A DNA stretch of 64,000 nucleotides, taken from assembly GCA_020634395.1 (NCBI GenBank), contig JACKBU010000005.1, positions 62,001 through 126,000 of the forward strand. Reading direction: 5' to 3'. The notes beneath the pieces are model-generated. The model saw only the letters and a list, made by a program, of their open reading frames with translations. It had not been told where the DNA came from and made no database searches. The position numbers were made by a program, and so were the translations under genes. Position 1 is the first letter of the stretch. Every line of letters starts with the position of its first letter. Below are positions 9,392-17,886 of this stretch, in pieces. The DNA comes from Ardenticatenaceae bacterium (GTDB taxonomy: Bacteria; Chloroflexota; Anaerolineae; Promineifilales; Promineifilaceae).

Positions 9392-10792
9392 TTAGCTTAC
9401 CAGCGTGAGCGGAATGGATGGGGAAACGGCCGTTTCCTTCCCCCCGCTTACACGATCCCCCGCCGGGCGATCCACGGCCACCCCGGACATACTCCAGGGA
9501 CCGGTATGCAAAATGCGTACCTGTACCAGTTCCCCTTTTAGATCCCGTGGATCGTCGAAGAAAACCAGTTTGCTCTGCGGCGTGCGGCCACGCCAGCGTC
9601 CTTTTTGCTGCTCTTCCACTAATACTTCGACCGTCTCGCCCATCCAGCGGGCCATCTTACGCTCGCTGATCTCCTTTTGCAGATCTTCAATCGAATGGAA
9701 GCGGCGGCGCTTTTCTTCGTCGGACACGTCGTCGCTCATGCGGCGGGCGCTGACCGTGCCGGGGCGCGGACTGTAGCGAGCCAGATGGATTTTATCCAGT
9801 TCCAACTCTTGCAAGATGTCGTAGGTTTTTTGGAATTGGGCGTCAGTTTCTCCCGGAAAACCGACGATGACGTCATTGTGGATGGCCACGTCGGGAATGA
9901 TTTGCCGGATGCGGCTCACCAGGCGGCGGTAGTCGTCGGCTGTGTAGCCGCGTTTCATTTCGCGCAGAACCTCGTCGTCACCGGCCTGGATGGGTACTTC
10001 GATTTGTGGCATTACTTTGGGTAAATCGGCCACCGCACGCAAAATTTTGTCTGTCATGTAGTTAGGATGGCTGGTTAAAAAGCGGATACGCTGTAAACCG
10101 TCGATGCCGTTGATCACCCGCAGCAAATCGGCCAGGTCTGGGCCACCGGGCACGTCATAGCCATAGCGATCAACAATTTGCCCCAACAAAACCACTTCTT
10201 TGACGCCCTGGGCTACCAGCGAGCGCACTTCGGCTGCCACTTCGCCCACCGGGCGGCTGCGCTCGATGCCTCGCCGTTGGGGGATGATGCAAAATGAACA
10301 GGCGTGGGAACAGCCATAGACGATGGACACAGGAGCGGAGACCAACTGCCCGCGCTGATCGGTGGGCAAAATGACCTCACCATCCTGCCAAGCATGACGT
10401 TGGGCGGTCATTTCTTGCTCAAGTGTCAGATCTTCACCCTGGCGCAGGTGGGATACCAGGGGAATGCCGTCGGTGCTGGGTTCCATGAAGACGTCGACGA
10501 AGGGAAAACGCTTCTCTAGAGCTTCATTGCCACGCACACCCACCACGCAGCCCATCACGGCAATTGTCATGTCCGGGTTCTGCTCTTTAAGCGGCCGTAA
10601 ATTATCCAGTTTGTTGTAGGCTTTGTCTTCCGACTGCTGGCGGACGGTACACGTTTCTAGCACCACGACATCGGCATCTTCAAGCTGTGGAGTGGCCCGA
10701 TAGCCGATTTTTTCCAGTTCGGTGGCAACGCGCCGCGCATCGGCGTAATTCATCTGGCAGCCGGTAATCCAAAAGTGATAGGTTTTGTTCAT
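9392..10792 (-). CDS. miaB: tRNA-2-methylthio-N6-dimethylallyladenosine synthase (MiaB-type radical SAM methylthiotransferase)
   Basis: 466 aa from the ATG giving MNKTYHFW; a TTG five codons upstream is less likely. The N-terminal UPF0004 domain has cluster cysteines in TGCQMNY, ETCTVR and VMGCVVG. The radical SAM motif is CSHACSFC (CxxxCxxC). A C-terminal TRAM domain follows (about 375-440, EVLVEEQQKGRWRGRT). It converts i6A to ms2i6A at tRNA position 37. The family also contains MtaB and RimO, but the N-terminal sequence and length favour MiaB. The methyltransferase gene lies downstream of it on the complementary operon side. Confidence 0.85.
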   Translation of the reverse strand: MNKTYHFWITGCQMNYADARRVATELEKIGYRATPQLEDADVVVLETCTVRQQSEDKAYNKLDNLRPLKEQNPDMTIAVMGCVVGVRGNEALEKRFPFVDVFMEPSTDGIPLVSHLRQGEDLTLEQEMTAQRHAWQDGEVILPTDQRGQLVSAPVSIVYGCSHACSFCIIPQRRGIERSRPVGEVAAEVRSLVAQGVKEVVLLGQIVDRYGYDVPGGPDLADLLRVINGIDGLQRIRFLTSHPNYMTDKILRAVADLPKVMPQIEVPIQAGDDEVLREMKRGYTADDYRRLVSRIRQIIPDVAIHNDVIVGFPGETDAQFQKTYDILQELELDKIHLARYSPRPGTVSARRMSDDVSDEEKRRRFHSIEDLQKEISERKMARWMGETVEVLVEEQQKGRWRGRTPQSKLVFFDDPRDLKGELVQVRILHTGPWSMSGVAVDRPAGDRVSGGKETAVSPSIPLTLVS

Positions 10793-10849
10793 AGGTTCAT
10801 GTATCAAACAAAAAGATTGGTGATGACAGATGGCCGATCCGGCAGTGCC

Positions 10850-11659
10850 TCATCGTGCCTCTTCAGTCCCCAATCTCCCGATTAAAATAGCTTCAGTTAA
10901 GTAAAAAGTGATTCTATCGCCGCTCTGGGTGGGCGTCAAGAACTCGGAAACGGCCGTTGGCGCTTGCAGCAGCATGACCTGGAGGCGCAGACGCGTGTCG
11001 GCCGCCACGTGCAGGCGATCGGTCCAACTGGCAAAATCCATCTCTTTGCGCAGGGCTTCCTGGTGGACGAGAGCCAGGCCTGCGTGTCTGAACTGGTCGG
11101 CCCATTCTTCCAGGCTGAGGCAACGGCCGTGGCTGGGATCGCGCAGTTTCTCGAAGGCATTGACGTAGCGGCCTGCTTCGCGCTGCACGTCGGCCTTTTT
11201 GCCGCGCAGGCGGCTGCCCGGCACGACGTTGTCCACTACGACGAGCCACCCGCCGGGCGCCAGCACACGCACGGCTTCAGCCACAAAACGGCCGACATCG
11301 GAGAAGTGATGGGCGGCGATGCGGCAGGCAACAACATCAAAGCTGGCGGTGGGGAAGGGCAGATTTTCCGCATCGGCTGTTTCCACGATGATGTTGCGCA
11401 GCCCATGCTCTTGCGCGCCCACGGCCGTGCGTTCCAACATTTCCGGCGTAATGTCTGTGGCTACTACCTCTTGCACGTGTGGCGCCAGGCTGAAGGCCAT
11501 GTGCCCGGCGCCGGTGGCCACATCCAGCACGCGCCAATCAGCCTGCGGATCGAGCAGTTCCACGACGCGGCTGAGGCTGGCTCCTTTGGCATGGACTTTG
11601 CTGGTGACGTAGGCGTCAGCGCTGGCGCCAAAAATGGACTGGACCTTCTGTTTGCTCAT
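10850..11659 (-). CDS. Class I SAM-dependent methyltransferase (UbiE/BioC-like)
   Basis: 269 aa. The start is set at the ATG giving MSKQKVQS because AAAAGGA lies 8 nt upstream; a longer frame would run into the preceding gene. Motif I VLDVATGAGHMAF binds SAM, followed by the acidic post-I region VVATDITPEML and motif IV PTASFDVVACRIAAHHF. The substrate cannot be told from sequence; relatives methylate quinone precursors, lipids or small molecules. It is in the same direction as the anchored-propeller genes upstream (13 bp gap) and miaB. Confidence 0.8.
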   Translation of the reverse strand: MSKQKVQSIFGASADAYVTSKVHAKGASLSRVVELLDPQADWRVLDVATGAGHMAFSLAPHVQEVVATDITPEMLERTAVGAQEHGLRNIIVETADAENLPFPTASFDVVACRIAAHHFSDVGRFVAEAVRVLAPGGWLVVVDNVVPGSRLRGKKADVQREAGRYVNAFEKLRDPSHGRCLSLEEWADQFRHAGLALVHQEALRKEMDFASWTDRLHVAADTRLRLQVMLLQAPTAVSEFLTPTQSGDRITFYLTEAILIGRLGTEEAR

Positions 11660-11672
11660 TGTGTGTTCCTTT

Positions 11673-14261
11673 TTAATTGACCCAAGACACATCCATGCAA
11701 TTGCCCTCATCGTGGGCGAACACCCACTGATAACTGAAATCGGGCGCAACCAAGCTTAGGATGCGGTCGTCGACGATGAAAACCAGCCACTGGCTGTCGG
11801 CGGACCAATCAAACATGGGTGTCAGGATGCTGCTGGCAAACTGGGAGATGTAAGTTTGCGTTTGATGGCTGGCGATGTTATGAAGATAGATGGTGCTGCT
11901 GTTGGCCGGAGCGCGGGTATTGTTTTGGTCTGGCGTGGAACCAGTGAGTACCAGCCAACGGCCGTCTGGCGAAAAACCCAGCGCGTGAGAAGGCCAGACC
12001 GGTGACTGCAATCGTAGATCGAGCTGTTCGGCGGCCAGATCGTAGCTAAAGATGTACGCCTGACGTGACAGGGCATCCAGGGCAACCACAATCAGCAGAT
12101 CTGGCTGCGCCGGATGGGTGATGACGTAGCGAATGGTGGCCGGAGCATGGATGCCTGAGGGGCTAACGGCCGTCAAATCAGCGAGCGTCAGTACAACTTG
12201 CGGTTCCAAATCTTCTACGCTGGCCACGACCACTTCGTCACCCGTTGCGCCGGATCGCACGTACCCCACGTGCCGGTCATCCGTCCAAAAAGGGGAATAT
12301 CCGGTGGCAAAAGCTTCGCTCTCGGCCAGAACTTGCCCCTGCGCGTCACCGAGTTGTAACGGCGTGCTAACGGGCGGCGTGTTGGGATCGACCAGCGTCA
12401 TACGGCCGTTAACGTAAAAATCACTGCTCTGAAACAGGTCGTTTGTGGCTACGATGGTGGCACGGCCGTCTGGCGACCAGAGTGGCTGCCAGATAAGCTG
12501 CGAAAATTCGCAGGTATCTCCTGCGCAGCTGGCCAGGTCTACCAGATTTGCCAGCGGTGTTTCAGTCTCCGGGCTGCCGGTGTAAACAACCAGATAGCGG
12601 CCCGTTGGATCAGACTGCCCCAGGGTGAGCGACCATTGGTTGGCGAACATGACCTGGCTTTGCCCCGACCGCCAGAGCTCAGTCTCCCACTTGTTATCAT
12701 CGGCAAAGTCGAAGGACTGCAGCACCAGACCGGAATCGTTCAGCATCGGCGCCACCAACAGATAAGTCGTACGCGATAACACCTCCGTCCAGGTCTCGGC
12801 CTGCAAGTTGTAGCGATAAAGGGTCGTGGCTGTGGTGGCGTCGAAATTGCTGTTGTTCATGCAGGTGATTTGCAGTTCTTCGTCCGGAAAGGTAGTAGGC
12901 AGCGGGGCGCGTTCTTGCGCCAACAATGTCTGCGAATAGGCAAACTGCCACCACTTTTCGTCGAGGGCATCCAGCATGCCCACGCCGTAGCCCGGTTGGT
13001 TCGTCTGGCTGGCGAATGCGGCATTAACCCAGCCCAGAAGGTTGCGCGAACTTTCTAAATCACGCAGCCAGGTCACGGGGGCGATCTCCGGATAAGTTTG
13101 TAAGAGGAAATCTACGGCCGTATACAGTTCCCAGCCATCCTGGTTTTGCCAGGAAACCCAGTCTTGCCGGTCCCAAAATGCGTTCAGATCGGACATGCTG
13201 ACGCTGTCGCGCAGGACGCGAGTATGATCGGCGGCGGTAATGGGCCACGGCCGTAAATCGAGCCCGCTCAGCAGATAATCGGTGAGCACCTGGAAGAAGG
13301 GCGCGTGCTGGCAGCACTCCCAGCCGACAAGATTGGCGATGACGGCCGTGGCTACCTGCCCGCCATAAGCCCGATACAGCGCCTGGTAACCGGCTTCGTC
13401 GCCTGCCAGACCCAGGAGCGTGGGCGCAGGCAGGTGCAGCGTTTGCCTCTCTGCAGCGAACGACCCGCCAGCCGCCGCGAGGAGGCTTTCCGGGTCGGTG
13501 TCCAGGCGCACGGTAAGCTGCAGATCAGCCGGGCAGTTTAAATCCGGCCAGTGGCGGCAAAGTTCGTGGAGCATAGATTCCAGGTCTACTGCCAGACGTT
13601 CGGCAACGGCCGTATCCCGTTCGGGATATACCAGTTTCACCGTTTCGCCTTCGTTGGTGACCCAGCCGCCCCAAAACGCATCGTCTGGCGGAGAAAGCAG
13701 CCAGTGTCCACTGCCTCGCCGGTAAACGGCCGTTTGCGTCAGCGTCACGGTCTCTGTGATCCCAGGCGCCGTGGTAACTACATAGGATTGCGGGAAGCGC
13801 AGTTCGGCAGCGTTCAAATCTGGCGCCAAATTGATCGCCGCCGTGCCCTTGGCAAAGTCGTCAAGTTCCAGCGTAGGATCAGGTGCAGCCTCTGGCCCCT
13901 GCCAGCCCCAAAAGGCACGCCCCGCCACCAGATCATTCTCCAGCAGGGCTTCTTCCGTTTCTGTCCAGACCGGGTCGCGGCCGGATAGTTGCGAACGGAA
14001 CAATTCCAGGTCGCCGTGGGCTACGGCCGTTTGTACCAGATTGTGGGTCGCCAGGATGTCTTCTTGCACGGCCGTAGTGGCCGATTGAAGCTGCTGGTTG
14101 ACCTGCCGGTACACTATCCAGCCGGCCGCTGCCAGTGCCAGAACCACAAACAGGATGAGCGGCCACGGCCGTTTGGGCGGCTCTGAAGACGGCCGTTGGG
14201 GCGGCTGTACAGGTTCATTCCAGACGGCATCATCTTCAGTGTGCCAATCGAACTGGCTCAT
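11673..14261 (-). CDS. Membrane-anchored protein with C-terminal beta-propeller-like repeats (paralog 1 of 3)
   Basis: 862 aa, not recognised as a named family. An acidic cytoplasmic N-terminus (MSQFDWHTEDD) is followed by a basic-proline stretch and one membrane segment (about 33-52). A domain shared with its two neighbours follows: SGRDPVW (about 108), a WLLSPP motif, a YPERD motif, a conserved Cys pair region, and YRAYGGQVATAVI (about 310). The C-terminal half has WSPDG, FSPDGRWLVL and WSADSQWLVF repeats typical of TolB/WD40-like propellers. It begins 3 bp after the truncated paralog, so it is cotranscribed. It is probably an outside-facing sensor or binding protein; the function is unknown. 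Confidence 0.75.
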   Translation of the reverse strand: MSQFDWHTEDDAVWNEPVQPPQRPSSEPPKRPWPLILFVVLALAAAGWIVYRQVNQQLQSATTAVQEDILATHNLVQTAVAHGDLELFRSQLSGRDPVWTETEEALLENDLVAGRAFWGWQGPEAAPDPTLELDDFAKGTAAINLAPDLNAAELRFPQSYVVTTAPGITETVTLTQTAVYRRGSGHWLLSPPDDAFWGGWVTNEGETVKLVYPERDTAVAERLAVDLESMLHELCRHWPDLNCPADLQLTVRLDTDPESLLAAAGGSFAAERQTLHLPAPTLLGLAGDEAGYQALYRAYGGQVATAVIANLVGWECCQHAPFFQVLTDYLLSGLDLRPWPITAADHTRVLRDSVSMSDLNAFWDRQDWVSWQNQDGWELYTAVDFLLQTYPEIAPVTWLRDLESSRNLLGWVNAAFASQTNQPGYGVGMLDALDEKWWQFAYSQTLLAQERAPLPTTFPDEELQITCMNNSNFDATTATTLYRYNLQAETWTEVLSRTTYLLVAPMLNDSGLVLQSFDFADDNKWETELWRSGQSQVMFANQWSLTLGQSDPTGRYLVVYTGSPETETPLANLVDLASCAGDTCEFSQLIWQPLWSPDGRATIVATNDLFQSSDFYVNGRMTLVDPNTPPVSTPLQLGDAQGQVLAESEAFATGYSPFWTDDRHVGYVRSGATGDEVVVASVEDLEPQVVLTLADLTAVSPSGIHAPATIRYVITHPAQPDLLIVVALDALSRQAYIFSYDLAAEQLDLRLQSPVWPSHALGFSPDGRWLVLTGSTPDQNNTRAPANSSTIYLHNIASHQTQTYISQFASSILTPMFDWSADSQWLVFIVDDRILSLVAPDFSYQWVFAHDEGNCMDVSWVN

Positions 14262-14264
14262 AGC

Positions 14265-15251
14265 CTATCCGCCTACCTGCTCTTGCGGCCCGCTGAATGC
14301 CACCACGTCCACAATGGCACGGTTGACCACTTTACCGGCATAAGCCTGGGCCAGCACCTTGAAACCCGTTTCGTCGACCGGCAGGCCGACGAGCGAGGGT
14401 GTAGGTAAATCAAAAACGGGACTGGGATTTAGCAGGTGTTGGGGATCGCTGACGGCCGTGAGGCTGGCCGGGTCCGTATCCAGGCGCACTTGCAGCCGCC
14501 AGTTGCCGGGGCAGTTGGCCGCCGGTTCAAATCGGCACAACGTTTTCACCTGTTCGTCCATTTCCGGCAGCAGCCGCAGGGCCACTTCGGCGTCGCGTTC
14601 GGGGTAGATCAGGCTGATGTAATGGCCTTTGGCCTGCTGCCAGCCGCCCCAATACGTATCGCTCGGCGGGGCCAGCAGCCAGCGCGATTCGCCGCGACGA
14701 AAGGTGAGGGGCAGCTGCAACGTTACTTCGTTCGCGCCGATTGCCGGGGGAGCAAACACCGCGTCACGGCCGTTTGCCGGCAAGTCGTCGGTGAGGTGAA
14801 TGGCGTACTGCCGCTCTACCAGCATCTCTGCGGATTGTAGATCGGGCGCTACAGTCACGGAGATGACCGTGGGCGGCGCAGTGAGCAGATTCAACCCAAA
14901 CGGCCGTCGGTCCCATAACAAATCTTCCTGAAACAGCGCCTGCTGCACGGCCGTCCAGCGGGCATCCCGGCCGGATAAAACGGTGGTAAACATTTCGATG
15001 TCGTCCTGGCTCTTGGCCTGTTCCAACAGGGCCTGGCTGGACAAGATATCGGCTTCGACGTCGGCGGTTACGGCCGTCACCTCGCGCCGGGCCTGCTGGA
15101 CCAGGATGCCGGCCACGGTTAGCACCAGAAAGGCCAGCAGCAGCCAGCGCCGCCAATGTTGGGAGCGGGGTGACGGGGGCTCAGGCCGTAGTGGTAGATT
15201 TTCTTCCCAATCCTGCTCCTCTTCGGTCGTCCATTCGAAGTTTTTAGACAT
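14265..15251 (-). CDS. Truncated paralog of the anchored propeller family (paralog 2 of 3)
   Basis: 328 aa from ATG (MSKNFEW). It has the same acidic N-terminus, single membrane segment (about 36-55) and shared extracellular domain (SGRDARW, WLLAPPSDTYWGGW, YPERDAEVALRL, LVGLPVDETGFKVLAQAYAGKVVNRAIVDVV) as its neighbours. It then stops where they continue for about 480-530 more residues, so the propeller is missing. The stop lies 3 bp before the next paralog starts. It may be a working short form or the remnant of a deletion between tandem copies. Confidence 0.7.
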   Translation of the reverse strand: MSKNFEWTTEEEQDWEENLPLRPEPPSPRSQHWRRWLLLAFLVLTVAGILVQQARREVTAVTADVEADILSSQALLEQAKSQDDIEMFTTVLSGRDARWTAVQQALFQEDLLWDRRPFGLNLLTAPPTVISVTVAPDLQSAEMLVERQYAIHLTDDLPANGRDAVFAPPAIGANEVTLQLPLTFRRGESRWLLAPPSDTYWGGWQQAKGHYISLIYPERDAEVALRLLPEMDEQVKTLCRFEPAANCPGNWRLQVRLDTDPASLTAVSDPQHLLNPSPVFDLPTPSLVGLPVDETGFKVLAQAYAGKVVNRAIVDVVAFSGPQEQVGG

Positions 15252-15360
15252 GTCTTTTGCCTTTGTCTCTCCCCCCCCGCACTCAAGTCGATTGGCCAGC
15301 ATAGCTCCTCCGCCTCGAATGATACTGTATGTGCTTTAGGAATGGGCGATGACTAAGCGA

Positions 15361-17805
15361 CTATTCATGTGTGGGTTGGACCCAAACGGCCGTCAGGCAG
15401 TCGGTGTGGCGAGGGATGAAAAGCGTTTCATAATTGTATGCCGGAGCCAGCAGCCGCACCAGGTCGCTGTCGCTTAACGCCAGCCAGTTGCCGTCCGCCG
15501 ACCAGTCTGCGCCCCAGGCCAGGCTGAGTTGATCTGGCGGCTGAACCACCAGCCGTTGGGAGGTAAAAGTGGTCAGATCAATCCACAGGATTGTCCACTC
15601 TCCGGCGTTCAGTAGGCGCAGCAGCAGCCAACGGCCGTCCGGCGATAAAAGATATTCATGCGGCCCCAACACCGTGCTGCTCAAGATCTCGTGAGCGGCC
15701 AATTTCTGAGTGGTCAGGTCGTAGGCCAGAAACTCGGTCACGCCTCCCTCGGCCTGCGAGCGGGTGGTGATCAGGGCCAGGATGTTGGGGTCAGGGGTCA
15801 TGGTGGCATAATCGATCAGGCGCAGGCGGTCAGTGTCGGGCAGAACGGCCGTTATCTCGTCCACGCTCAACCACTTTTCCGGGACAGGATCATCCAGACT
15901 GCCGCGCATCAACGTGTCCCGCCGCCCTTCGCCGGCATCCAGCACATAAGCAAACGTTTGGGCGTCTATCCAGAACGGCGATGTGCCTTCGCCAACGGCC
16001 GTTAACACCTCTCCCTCGCCATCAACCAGCTTCAATATCCCATGCGATTGGGCATAAGTTGGCGGAAAGGTGCTTTCCAGGGCGATAGCCCGCTGTCCGT
16101 CTGGCGAAACTACCGGGAAACCGGGCACTGTGGCCACCTGGCACTCTTTAGTCAGGCAGGCGCCCACGTCCAGCAGCCCATAAGTGGCATCGACGATGTT
16201 GTCCGGCACCAAAATCAATCTCTCGCCGGTTGGGTCCAGCCGGTATGGCACAGAGCCGGCCGAAGAAGGGGTTTTTTCCCAGGACAGGTCAATTTTTAAT
16301 CCGTCATGCCACAGATACAAGCCATTGACATTGGGACGATCGCTCCTTTCCCAAATGGCCAGCCCATCTCCGTGGGGCAGCGCCGCCATGTAAGCCACGT
16401 CCTGGTTCAACGGTTGTTCCAACTGGAAATCGCCGCTGCTGAGATCGTAGCGGAAAAGAGCCAGCCGCTGCTCCAGATCAGGTCGGCAAAGGAGCTGCAA
16501 ATCCTGGTTGGGATAGGGAATCGGCCGGGCAGCCTGTCCGGAGGCTGATTGGGCATAAACAAATGCGCGCCACGCCTGCTGCAGCTCCTCGTCGCGGGGA
16601 AAATCCGGCCCGGCGAGCAAGTGCAGCCAGCCGCTGTAGCTTTGGTGTGGATTGTCCGCCAGGGAGCGGGCCACGGCCACGGCCGTTTGCCCCCACACAT
16701 CATGCGCCAGCCCGACAATGGCCCCAGGCAGCGCGGCCTCGGAACGGCCGTCACCCTGCCACCACTCTGCCCCGGCCGCCAGCGGCACAGCTTCTTGCCA
16801 CAGTGTCTCAAACTCGGCTGTGGTTACGGGTTCAGGTCGCAACCCGAGTTCGTGTAGTAACTCATTTAGCACAGCCTTATAAAACACGGCCTGCTCGCAG
16901 CAGCGCCAGTCCACAATATCGGTGATGGCGGCAGCCAAAACCAATGACGCATAGCCGCGAAAAAGCGCCTGGTAAGCCTCTTCAGTCTGCGGCAGACCGG
17001 CCAGGGTGGGTGTAGGCAGCAGCAGAGGGGGCGATTCAGTCGCCAGCACGCCCAGCAAATCCGCCTGAGCCAGCGATTCAGGCGCTGTAGAAAACACCAC
17101 TTCTACCTGAAAGTTAGACGGGCAGGAGAAGGTGGGAAGCTGCGTACACATTTCCCCCAGTTTGTCGTCGATTCGCAAAAACAGGCGTTCTACGAGCGAG
17201 GCGTCGCGCGTGGGGAAGTGGACGGTGAGGTATTGGCCGGAAATGGTGCGGTCGGCGCCCCAAAAACTGCGTTCCGGCGGCGACAGCAGCCAGCGGTTGG
17301 AGCCGGTACGGTAAACGGCCGTTTGCCGCAAGACCACCGTTTCCGTCAGGCCGTTGCCCACGTTGATGGCGTAGGCCATATCGTGGGTTACTTCGGCCGT
17401 GCGCAAATCGGGGGCCAGCGTGACTTCGGGTTCGCCCACCGTTTCTCCGGGCAGCCAGGTCAGGCCCAGCCCGGAGCGGCGGTAAATGGCGCCGTCGCCG
17501 GCCAGTTTAGTAGTGGCAGCTGCCCAATCCGCATCGCGTCCGGACAAAAACGTGGCGAAGATTTCGCCGTCGCCGCGCGCGGCAGCCCCTTGCAAAACTG
17601 CGTCGCTGGCCAGAATCTCCGCCTTCAGTTGGCCCGTCACGCTGTCTAACCGCTGCAACCAGGCGCGGGCCAAAACGGCCGTGGTTAACAGCAGCAGCGC
17701 CAGGCCCGCCGCCCATCTCCAGCGACGCCTTTTGGGCGGGGTGTCAGGAGGCGGTGCAGCTTCCGGCCACTCTGCCCTGTCGTCAGTCTGCCAGTCAAAG
17801 CTCAT
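15361..17805 (-). CDS. Membrane-anchored protein with C-terminal beta-propeller-like repeats (paralog 3 of 3)
   Basis: 814 aa. The N-terminus MSFDWQTDDRAEW is followed by a Pro/Arg-rich stretch, one membrane segment (about 31-49) and the shared domain with SGRDADW, WLLSPPERSFWG, FPTRDASLVERL and YASLVLAAAITDIVDWRCCEQAVF. The C-terminal region has repeated SPDGRWLLL / WSADGNWLAL blades. It is the first gene of the tandem triplet. Its high identity in the signature motifs shows duplication in place. The role is unknown; a surface or periplasm-like sensing or scaffolding role is inferred from topology only. Confidence 0.75.
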   Translation of the reverse strand: MSFDWQTDDRAEWPEAAPPPDTPPKRRRWRWAAGLALLLLTTAVLARAWLQRLDSVTGQLKAEILASDAVLQGAAARGDGEIFATFLSGRDADWAAATTKLAGDGAIYRRSGLGLTWLPGETVGEPEVTLAPDLRTAEVTHDMAYAINVGNGLTETVVLRQTAVYRTGSNRWLLSPPERSFWGADRTISGQYLTVHFPTRDASLVERLFLRIDDKLGEMCTQLPTFSCPSNFQVEVVFSTAPESLAQADLLGVLATESPPLLLPTPTLAGLPQTEEAYQALFRGYASLVLAAAITDIVDWRCCEQAVFYKAVLNELLHELGLRPEPVTTAEFETLWQEAVPLAAGAEWWQGDGRSEAALPGAIVGLAHDVWGQTAVAVARSLADNPHQSYSGWLHLLAGPDFPRDEELQQAWRAFVYAQSASGQAARPIPYPNQDLQLLCRPDLEQRLALFRYDLSSGDFQLEQPLNQDVAYMAALPHGDGLAIWERSDRPNVNGLYLWHDGLKIDLSWEKTPSSAGSVPYRLDPTGERLILVPDNIVDATYGLLDVGACLTKECQVATVPGFPVVSPDGQRAIALESTFPPTYAQSHGILKLVDGEGEVLTAVGEGTSPFWIDAQTFAYVLDAGEGRRDTLMRGSLDDPVPEKWLSVDEITAVLPDTDRLRLIDYATMTPDPNILALITTRSQAEGGVTEFLAYDLTTQKLAAHEILSSTVLGPHEYLLSPDGRWLLLRLLNAGEWTILWIDLTTFTSQRLVVQPPDQLSLAWGADWSADGNWLALSDSDLVRLLAPAYNYETLFIPRHTDCLTAVWVQPTHE

Positions 17806-17886
17806 AGGGAGAAAAGACTCACGCGCGAAGTTGAAGGGTAGCGGGCAGCGAGCAGCAAATTCTCACGCCGGGCCGGCTACGCCCGA

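Noticed and set aside
11660..11749. 30-residue extension of the methyltransferase
   Set aside because: Overlaps the end of the preceding gene; a good ribosome site precedes the internal ATG.
14265..15251. Calling the short paralog a pseudogene
   Set aside because: Frame intact, ribosome spacing normal and the shared domain complete; kept as CDS with note.
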